Assembly: GCA_963739355.1 (NCBI GenBank)
Contig: CAVUAD010000007.1
Location: 806,001-870,000 of the forward strand
Origin: JAWVFM01 sp963739355
Lineage (GTDB): Bacteria > Actinomycetota > Thermoleophilia > Solirubrobacterales > 70-9
Direction of reading: 5' to 3'
DNA length: 64,000 nucleotides
The first letter of the stretch is position 1, and each line of letters opens with the position of its first letter. The translations under genes and the position numbers were made by a program. This document shows, one piece after another, positions 58,016 through 64,000 of this stretch. The notes under the pieces are model-generated. The model saw only the letters and a list, made by a program, of their open reading frames with translations, did no database searches and was not told the DNA's origin.

Positions 58016-59524
58016 TCAGCTTCCGTCGCTCAGCTTGAGCATTCCGCCGATGACGCCGAGGTATGCGCTGCCGCCCGGCCCCAGGGCGATGCCGGCGTAG
58101 TTGTTGTTGAACGTGAGCCCGGACCCCGCGTAGCGCATCCAGGCGGTCTTGCCGGTGCGGTAGCGGATCGCGGTCCAGTAGTAGCCCTCGGCGTCGGGGT
58201 CGTTCGGCCGGGAGTACGTGTAGATCAGGCCGGTCTTGGTCGAGACTTTGGGTACCACCGTCGGCGACCGCACGGTCCTGTTCTGCCAAACGAGCCGGCA
58301 GCCGGCGCCCTTCTTGCTCAGGTCGACGCGGGCGAACCCGGGCGCGGTCACCGCGCCCGCGTTCGGGCCGAAGGGGTCCTGATAGCCGTAGTTGTTCTCG
58401 ACGATGAGCGAGCGGTGGGCCGCGAGCAAGGTGTTCTCGGTGGCGCTTTTGCCCTTGGCGAACACGGGCTGCTGGCAGACCTTGCGCCGCTTGCCGTGGA
58501 GCTTCGCTGCCGTCCGGTAGACGACGACGTCCATCCGCGGCGCGGCGTTGTCGGTGATGGCGACATACCCGCCGTCCATCAGCGTGGGGGTGGTGCCGGA
58601 GCCCGCATCGACCTGGCTGGGCTTGCGGATGCCGGAGTTCTTGTAGCCGGCCCGCCAGACGACCCGCGGCCTGCCGCTCGTGCCGGCCGTGTAGCGGTAC
58701 ATGCGCTTGTCGGAGACGATGTAGACGCCGTTGCGGCCGACCGCAAACGAGTTCTCGATCTCCTCGCCGGTTCTGATCGTCTTGATCCTGCCGGTCTTCG
58801 GGTTGAGGGTGCCCACCTTGCCGTGCTGCTTCGTGACGAACCAGATCAGCCCGTTGAAGTCGGGCAGGGCGGACGTGATCCGCTCGGTCGATTCGTCGAG
58901 CTTGGAGGTGAGGTCGTAGTCGTGCTTGAGGGTGAGGGTCTTGCCGTCTGCGCCCTCGCTCAGCACGTAGATGTGGTCGGTCTTCGTCGGGATCCAGAGG
59001 CGGTTCCTGTTGTCGAGGTAGAAGTAGCCGCCTCCGCTGAAGTTCTGGTAGGTCTGGGTGCCCGGCGGGTCCGGCGCCGCCGGCAGGATGTACGAGGAGA
59101 CCTGCTGGAGCGTCTTCGGGTTGAAGATGCGCGCCACCGGCGGCGCGACCGCGGACGGGCACGCGGAGACGATTCGGCCGTTGCTGTCGAAGGCGAGCGA
59201 GCCGCACAGCGAGGGCGTGTACGCCTGCGACGCCGTGACGAGCGACTTCCCCAGCGGGCCGGGCTTGCTGTAGGCGTCCGTCATCCAGGTGTCGTTGTGG
59301 ATGTTCGAGTACGGATTCCGCGCCATGAATGGATTCTGAGGCGGGTGCGAGGGTGTCGTGGCCCGGGCCTTGACGGCGTGGCCCGTGTGCGCTGGAAGCG
59401 AGGGAGTGCCCGTGTCGACGATCGGCAGGCCGGCCGCCGACCCGGCCGCGAGCGTGGCCGCGGCCGCTGCGACCAGGACGGCGACGGCGAACGTCAGAGG
59501 GCGGGATCTGGGCGGTCTGGGCAC
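58016..59524 (-). CDS. secreted beta-propeller protein
   Basis: About 502 residues from GTG 59524 (GGAGAG upstream): signal peptide RPLTFAVAVLVAAAAATLAA, then repeated four-stranded blades with patterns such as GGGYFYLDNRNRLWIPTKTD, NGLIWFVTKQHGKVGTLNPK, VGRNGVYIVSDKRMYRYTAG, YAGIALGPGGSAYLGVIGGM. It looks like a PQQ/NHL-type propeller, but I see no enzyme motif. It is convergent with the copper protein gene, 30 bases apart; joint function is possible but not shown. An open frame to 59872 is not protein-like before the signal peptide. Confidence 0.75.
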   Translation of the reverse strand: MPRPPRSRPLTFAVAVLVAAAAATLAAGSAAGLPIVDTGTPSLPAHTGHAVKARATTPSHPPQNPFMARNPYSNIHNDTWMTDAYSKPGPLGKSLVTASQAYTPSLCGSLAFDSNGRIVSACPSAVAPPVARIFNPKTLQQVSSYILPAAPDPPGTQTYQNFSGGGYFYLDNRNRLWIPTKTDHIYVLSEGADGKTLTLKHDYDLTSKLDESTERITSALPDFNGLIWFVTKQHGKVGTLNPKTGRIKTIRTGEEIENSFAVGRNGVYIVSDKRMYRYTAGTSGRPRVVWRAGYKNSGIRKPSQVDAGSGTTPTLMDGGYVAITDNAAPRMDVVVYRTAAKLHGKRRKVCQQPVFAKGKSATENTLLAAHRSLIVENNYGYQDPFGPNAGAVTAPGFARVDLSKKGAGCRLVWQNRTVRSPTVVPKVSTKTGLIYTYSRPNDPDAEGYYWTAIRYRTGKTAWMRYAGSGLTFNNNYAGIALGPGGSAYLGVIGGMLKLSDGS

Positions 59525-59609
59525 GTTGGGCTCTCCTTCTCGATGCTGGTCCCTCGCAGACGTTAATCGCCCATCGCGATTCCGGTCGCCGCAGGTAGCA
59601 TCCGCGCCC

Positions 59610-60014
59610 ATGGCACAGACCAGGAAGCGACGCAGGCGCAAGCATCGCGGCACCCAGGGCGGTTCGATCGACACGACCGCGCGTCGCGGCCCGCGGCCGC
59701 GCAGCCGCGCCGAGGCTCGCGCGCAGGCGCGCTCGCGCATGTCAAAGAAGAAGAAGGAGCAGAGAGGGCGTTCGTCGACTCCGCGGGGCCTCGTCCCGCC
59801 GACGTGGGGCGGCGCCGTCAAGAACGCCGCCATCGGCGCGGTCCTCTTCTTTGCCATCCTCGTGCTCCTCAAGCAGCCGATCGGAGCGGCGATCGGGATC
59901 GCGGCGGTGATGTTCGCGGTCTACATCCCCATGACCTTCACGATCAACCGCTTCTTCTACCAGCGGCGGCTGCTCCGCGCCCAGCGCGCCCGCCAGGGCG
60001 ATGGACGTTCGTAG
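59610..60014 (+). CDS. small basic membrane protein
   Basis: 134 residues: the first 60 are very basic (MAQTRKRRRRKHRGTQGGS, SRMSKKKKEQRGRSSTPRG), followed by two membrane spans (AIGAVLFFAILVLLKQPIGA, GIAAVMFAVYIPMTFTINRF) and a basic tail. TAGCAT is 8 bases before the ATG. The last 14 bases overlap the MBL-fold gene. A nucleic-acid- or ribosome-facing membrane protein is possible; function unknown. Confidence 0.72.
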   Translation: MAQTRKRRRRKHRGTQGGSIDTTARRGPRPRSRAEARAQARSRMSKKKKEQRGRSSTPRGLVPPTWGGAVKNAAIGAVLFFAILVLLKQPIGAAIGIAAVMFAVYIPMTFTINRFFYQRRLLRAQRARQGDGRS

Positions 60015-60642
60015 CTTCACGGTCGGCCAGGTCGCCGAGAACTGCTATATCGCGCGCCCCGAGGGGGACGAGCGGTGCGTCGTCGTCGATCCGGGCGACG
60101 AGGCACCCCGCCTCCTGCACGCCATCGACGAGCTGGGCGTGACGGTCGACGCGATCCTGCTCACGCACACCCACTTCGACCATGTCGGCGCCGTCGCGCC
60201 GCTTGCTCGCGAGACCGGGGCGGAGGTCTGGTGCCCGGAGATCGAGCTTCCCGTGCTCGCCGACATCATGAGCTACGTGCCGTGGCCCGGATTCGGGCCC
60301 TTCGAGAGCTACGACGCCGAGCACTCGCTGAAGGGCGGCGAGCATCTGTCGCTCGCCGGGCTCGAGATCGACGTCCACTTCACGCCGGGCCACAGCCCCG
60401 GGCATGTGACCTACGCGGTTCCCGACGAGGGGGGCATCTTCTCCGGCGACGTCCTCTTCCAGGGCTCCGTGGGGCGCGTCGACCTCCCTGGCGGCGACTG
60501 GCCCACGCTTCTGGAGAGCATCCGCATGCTCACCGAAAGCCACCCGGAGGAGACCACCGTGTACCCCGGGCACATGGGGATCACGACGCTCGGTGCGGAG
60601 CTGGCCTCCAACCCGTTTCTTACCGAGCTTTCTCATAACTAA
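60001..60642 (+). CDS. MBL-fold metallo-hydrolase (glyoxalase II-like)
   Basis: 213 residues. TVGQVAENCYIARPEGDERC is a typical start; the zinc-binding motif LLTHTHFDHVGAVAPLA (THxHxDH), FTPGHSPGHVTYAV, GIFSGDVLFQGSVGRVDLPG and VYPGHMGITTLG give the ligand set of hydroxyacylglutathione-hydrolase-like enzymes. The real thioester substrate is unknown. It lies 17 bases upstream of hisS, an arrangement common in Actinobacteria. Confidence 0.92.
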   Translation: MDVRSFTVGQVAENCYIARPEGDERCVVVDPGDEAPRLLHAIDELGVTVDAILLTHTHFDHVGAVAPLARETGAEVWCPEIELPVLADIMSYVPWPGFGPFESYDAEHSLKGGEHLSLAGLEIDVHFTPGHSPGHVTYAVPDEGGIFSGDVLFQGSVGRVDLPGGDWPTLLESIRMLTESHPEETTVYPGHMGITTLGAELASNPFLTELSHN

Positions 60643-60659
60643 CTAATCTCGCCGCGACG

Positions 60660-61907
60660 ATGAGCGAGAAGATCCAGGCCCCGCGCGGGACGTTCGACGT
60701 GCTGCCGGCCGACGAGGCCGGGCGCTCGCGCCTGCTCCACGCCGCCGGGGCCCTCTTCGAGCGCGCCGGCTACGGGCGGATCGAGACGCCGGTCTTCGAG
60801 GACACGGCGCTCTTCGCGCGCGGCGTCGGCGAGGCCACGGACATCGTCAGCAAGGAGATGTTCACCTTCGAGGACCGCGGTGGCCGGAGCATCACGCTTC
60901 GCCCCGAGGGGACGGCGCCGATCTCGCGCGCCTACGTCGAGCACGGCATGCACAAGCTGGCGCAGCCGGTGAAGCTCTGGTATGTCGGGCCCTACTTCCG
61001 CTACGAGGCGCCGCAGGCGGGCCGCTACCGGCAGTTCAACCAGATCGGGGCCGAGGCGATCGGCTCGGACTCGCCGCTGGTCGATGCGGAGATCATCGCG
61101 ATCCTGAACGACCTGCTCACCGGGATCGGAGTGCCGTCGATCAGCCTCCGGCTGGGCACCCTGGGCTCGCCCGAGGCACGCACCGAGTACCGCGAGGAGC
61201 TGAAGGCCTACCTGCGCGCGAACGAGGCCGCGCTCTCGAAGGAGGTCGTCGAGCGCATCGACATGAACCCCCTGCGCGCCTTCGACGCGGCCGACCCCGG
61301 CACCCGGAAGGTGATGAGGGGCGCTCCGACGCTTCTGGAGCGCCTCGACGGGGAGGACGCCGACCACTTCGCCGAGGTTCGCGCGCTCCTGGACTCGGCG
61401 GGCATCGAGTACGAGATCGACGCAGCCCTGGTCCGCGGGCTCGACTACTACACGCGCACGATCTTCGAGTTCCACTGCGGCGAGCTCGGGGCGCAGTCCC
61501 AGCTCGGCGGCGGTGGTCGCTACGACCGGCTGATCGCGGAGCTGGGGGGCCCGGAGACGCCGGGCGTCGGCTTCGCCGCGGGCGTTGAGCGGATCCTCCT
61601 TGCCCTCGGCGAGGAGGAGCTCGCACCAGTCCGCGACGCCTTCGTGGCCGTCGCGGACGATGGTCAGCGCCACCGGGCCGCTGCCCTGGTCGCGGAGCTT
61701 CGGAACGCCGGGCTCTCGGCGGAGACCGACCTCGCCTCCCGCAGCCTCAAGGGCCAGCTGAAGCACGCCGACCGGATCGGCGCCCGCGTCGCCGTGATCC
61801 TCGAGGGCGACGGGACCGCGCAGGTGCGCGACATGGCGACCGGGGAGCAGCAGGCGATCGACCCGGGCGAGGTCGCCGGGGCGATCGCTCCGGACACGGG
61901 CTCATGA
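60660..61907 (+). CDS. hisS: histidine--tRNA ligase
   Basis: 415 residues, class II synthetase. Motif 1 region AGALFERAGYGRIETPVFED; motif 2 YFRYEAPQAGRYRQFNQIGA; HisRS-specific VRGLDYYTRTIFEFHC; motif 3 TPGVGFAAGVERILLAL; and a C-terminal anticodon-binding domain (DAFVAVADDGQRHRAAALVA). Length normal. Its stop overlaps the aspS start (ATGA), so the two synthetases are made together. Confidence 0.97.
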   Translation: MSEKIQAPRGTFDVLPADEAGRSRLLHAAGALFERAGYGRIETPVFEDTALFARGVGEATDIVSKEMFTFEDRGGRSITLRPEGTAPISRAYVEHGMHKLAQPVKLWYVGPYFRYEAPQAGRYRQFNQIGAEAIGSDSPLVDAEIIAILNDLLTGIGVPSISLRLGTLGSPEARTEYREELKAYLRANEAALSKEVVERIDMNPLRAFDAADPGTRKVMRGAPTLLERLDGEDADHFAEVRALLDSAGIEYEIDAALVRGLDYYTRTIFEFHCGELGAQSQLGGGGRYDRLIAELGGPETPGVGFAAGVERILLALGEEELAPVRDAFVAVADDGQRHRAAALVAELRNAGLSAETDLASRSLKGQLKHADRIGARVAVILEGDGTAQVRDMATGEQQAIDPGEVAGAIAPDTGS

Positions 61908-63700
61908 GCGAGGGCTCGCCCTTCCTACCGCCCAACCGCTACCGCGACACGTGGTGCGGCGAGGTCCTCGAGGACAGGGTCGGCAGCGACGTGCGCGTTG
62001 CCGGCTGGGTGCACCGCCGCCGCGACCACGGCGGAGTTGTCTTCATCGACCTGCGCGACCGCACCGGGCTGGTCCAGCTCGTCTTCCACCCCGACGAGGT
62101 CGGTCCCGAGGGGATCGAGCTCGCCCACCGGCTTCGCGCGGAGGACGTCCTGAGCGCCGCCGGCGCCGCGATTCGCCGTGAGCCCGACGCGGTCAACCCC
62201 GAGCTTGCCACGGGCGCGTTCGAGGTGCGCGTGGCGACGGCGGAGCTCCTGGCCGACGCCGAGACGCCGCCGTTCGGCGTCGAGAGCTTCAGCGGCGAGG
62301 TGGGGGAGGAGTCCCGGCTTCGCTTCCGCTACATCGACCTGCGCCGCGAGCGGATGCGCGACGGGATCATCCTGCGGCACCGGCTCGTCGCCGCGATCCG
62401 CCGGTTCCTCGACGGCGAGGGCTTCCTCGACATCGAGACGCCCGTGCTGACTCGCTCCACTCCGGAGGGCGCCCGCGACTTCCTCGTCCCGAGCCGCCTG
62501 CAGCGGGGCACGTTCTACGCGTTGCCCCAGTCGCCGCAGCTCTTCAAGCAGCTCCTGATGGTGGGCGGCTTCGAGCGCTACTACCAGATCGTCCGCTGCT
62601 TCCGCGACGAGGACCTGCGGGCCGACCGGGCGCTCGACTTCACGCAGCTGGACCTCGAGATGTCGTTCGTGGAGGCCGACGACGTCATCGAGCTGAACGA
62701 GCGGCTGCTCGCGAGCGTCCTCAGGGCGGTCGGGGTCGACGTGTCCCTGCCGCTGCGCCGGATCCCCTACGACGAGGCGCTCGCCCGGTACGGCACCGAC
62801 AAGCCGGACCTGCGCTTCGGCCTCGAGATCGAGGACATCACCGAGGTCTTCACGAACAGCGAGTTCAACGCGTTCCGCGGGGCGGTCGAGGCGGGCGGGG
62901 TGATCCGGGGCCTGAACGCCGGCGCCCGTGAGCTGTCACGCGCCGACCTCGACGGCCTGGTCGCGACCGCGCAGGACCTCGGCGCGAAGGGCCTGGTCTG
63001 GGCGTTTTGCGAGGACGACGGCTGGCGCTCGCCGGTCGCCAAGTTCCTCGCCGCGGAGGAGATCGCCGCCGCCAGCACCACGCTGGCGGCGAGCGCGGGC
63101 GACCTGCTGCTCCTCGTCGCGGATGCGCCGGCGGTGACGGCCCGCGTGCTCGGCGAGCTGCGGCTGCGGATGGCCGAGCGCTTCGGCCTGGTCCCGGACG
63201 GCTCGCACGAGCTCTGTTGGATCGTCGACTGGCCGCTCTTCGAGTACTCCGAGGCCGACGACCGCTGGACCTCGTCGCACCACCCGTTCACCGCCCCCGA
63301 CGGCCCGATCGACCCGGAGCGTCCCGGCGAGGCGCGGGCCCGCGCCTACGACATCGTCTGGAACGGGGCGGAGATCGGCGGCGGCTCGATCCGCATCTCC
63401 ACGACCGAGGTGCAGAAGCAGGCCTTCGAGGCGATCGGCATCGGCGCGGAGGAGGCCGAGTCGCGCTTCGGATTCCTGCTCGAGGCGCTGCGCTACGGCG
63501 CCCCGCCGCACGGCGGCATCGCCTACGGGATCGACCGGATGGCGGCGCTGGCGCACGGCGTGGACTCGATCCGCGACGTGATCGCCTTTCCGAAGGCCGC
63601 GTCGGGCTCCGACCCCCTGACGGGAGCGCCGGCGCCGGTTTCCGAGGCGCAGCTGCAGGAGCTCGGCATCCGCCTGCGGGGCGGCGACCGGGCCTCCTGA
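61904..63700 (+). CDS. aspS: aspartate--tRNA(Asx?) ligase
   Basis: 598 residues, bacterial type with OB-fold anticodon domain (VRVAGWVHRRRDHGGVVFID), class II core (FLDIETPVLTRSTPEGARDF, FRDEDLRADRALDFTQLDLE), GAD insertion (about 300-420) and motif 3 HGGIAYGIDRMAALAHG. His in RRDHGG of the anticodon domain is found in non-discriminating AspRS, which also charge tRNA-Asn for GatCAB; E. coli-type enzymes have Leu. This is an inference from one residue. Normal length; coupled to hisS. Confidence 0.96.
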   Translation: MSEGSPFLPPNRYRDTWCGEVLEDRVGSDVRVAGWVHRRRDHGGVVFIDLRDRTGLVQLVFHPDEVGPEGIELAHRLRAEDVLSAAGAAIRREPDAVNPELATGAFEVRVATAELLADAETPPFGVESFSGEVGEESRLRFRYIDLRRERMRDGIILRHRLVAAIRRFLDGEGFLDIETPVLTRSTPEGARDFLVPSRLQRGTFYALPQSPQLFKQLLMVGGFERYYQIVRCFRDEDLRADRALDFTQLDLEMSFVEADDVIELNERLLASVLRAVGVDVSLPLRRIPYDEALARYGTDKPDLRFGLEIEDITEVFTNSEFNAFRGAVEAGGVIRGLNAGARELSRADLDGLVATAQDLGAKGLVWAFCEDDGWRSPVAKFLAAEEIAAASTTLAASAGDLLLLVADAPAVTARVLGELRLRMAERFGLVPDGSHELCWIVDWPLFEYSEADDRWTSSHHPFTAPDGPIDPERPGEARARAYDIVWNGAEIGGGSIRISTTEVQKQAFEAIGIGAEEAESRFGFLLEALRYGAPPHGGIAYGIDRMAALAHGVDSIRDVIAFPKAASGSDPLTGAPAPVSEAQLQELGIRLRGGDRAS

Positions 63701-63726
63701 GAAAACGGGTTCACGCCTGCCCACGC

Positions 63727-63753
63727 TCAAGTAATTCTCCCCACGGTCGATCA
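63727..63753 (+). promoter_or_regulatory. sigma28 (FliA/WhiG-type) promoter-like motif
   Basis: TCAAGTAA, 11 bases, then GTCGATCA: the exact 8-11-8 layout of the sigma28 consensus TAAAGTTT-N11-GCCGATAA, with 5 of 8 and 6 of 8 matches. It lies about 200 bases upstream of the gene that starts at 63956. In the rest of 63754-63940 I see no gene and no recognised RNA. Confidence 0.45.
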
Positions 63754-63955
63754 GGGGTCTGGTTGATATGGTGAATACAGGCTCGAATTCGTTCGCTAGC
63801 CGCCCCAATTGTGAGCCAACACATTCGGCTTGGGAGTCGGTTTCCGGAGTGCTCCTTGCGGGCTCGCCGGTAGACACCCACCTGTTCATTCAGGTTCTCA
63901 GGCCGGGCGGTAACGGCGAGTTGGAGCCTTTTTCTTGCCCTGAAGGAGTGTCGGG

Positions 63956-64000
63956 ATGAGGCAGAGGCTGAACGACAACCCGATCATGGCCGTGGCGCTC
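63956..64000 (+). CDS. start of a gene truncated by the window end
   Basis: ATG preceded by GAAGGAG at 8 bases. Fifteen codons are visible: MRQRLNDNPIMAVAL. The sequence looks like a short cytoplasmic start leading into a membrane span. Nothing more can be said from this window. The sigma28-like motif upstream would be its promoter if the 200-base leader is real. Confidence 0.6.
   Translation, partial: MRQRLNDNPIMAVAL

Noticed and set aside
63755..63955. c-di-GMP or other known riboswitch in the long leader
   Set aside because: No GEMM, ydaO-type or other core motif that I know could be matched.

Overview
The window is one GC-rich chromosomal segment with very high coding density, frequent GTG/TTG starts, and many 1-4 base stop/start overlaps. 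Gene content points to a high-GC actinobacterium, most likely the Thermoleophilia/Solirubrobacterales. The main clue is a set of small exported proteins that begin with the 'LTYANV..ALFVALGGG' type leader common in that group. Other clues are Rex, an H+-translocating pyrophosphatase, a CeoBC-like TrkA pair and actinobacterial-type LexA boxes. The lineage is an inference; no rRNA is present.

Layout. 1-8390: DNA repair (3' part of uvrB; uvrA with its own SOS-type box) around a GMC alcohol oxidase and an MFS transporter. 8400-11185: small hypotheticals, a hexapeptide acetyltransferase, a lipoprotein and a DUF1028 protein. 11190-14146 (minus): pantothenate operon DUF2520-panC-panD-panB. 14288-21109: FmdB-udg-tsaE, then tsaB-rimI-tsaD-glutaredoxin-rex-ybdK, that is the t6A machinery joined to redox genes. 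21238-31236: hppA, an alpha-hydroxy-acid oxidase, then a probable potassium block of two APC permeases with universal-stress tails and two TrkA/RCK proteins, then a ferredoxin reductase. 31279-37477: tRNA-Gln, a frameshifted HNH nuclease gene under a LexA box, a lipoprotein, a heterodimeric ABC exporter and an EamA exporter. 37537-47012: PAS-GGDEF-EAL protein, MarR/MFS pair, secreted tandem paralogs, a GFA protein, a PHP phosphatase, a PfkB kinase and small proteins. Two genes here appear to start with CTG in a CTGA overlap.

47013-54383 is the accessory region. An intact tRNA with a CAT anticodon (54310-54383, minus) is preceded on its 3' side by four partial copies of its own 3' half, at 47206, 48717, 53073 and 53895. 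Each partial copy runs from about the anticodon to the tRNA 3' end, the usual extent of an integrase attachment site. At least two copies are abutted by the same decayed C-terminal coding tail. Between the copies lie a HigBA-like toxin-antitoxin pair, a DUF3024 gene, a decayed winged-helix/PLD-like locus, an MMPL transporter and an exported protein. No intact integrase is present. I read this as serial integration and decay at one tRNA.

54459-64000 returns to core genes: an aminopeptidase, a formiminotransferase, a copper protein, a beta-propeller protein, an MBL hydrolase, hisS and aspS, and at the right edge the first codons of a gene some 200 bases downstream of a sigma28-like promoter motif. 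Many first-in-operon genes have a TANNNT box only 6-9 bases before the start codon, which points to widespread leaderless transcripts.
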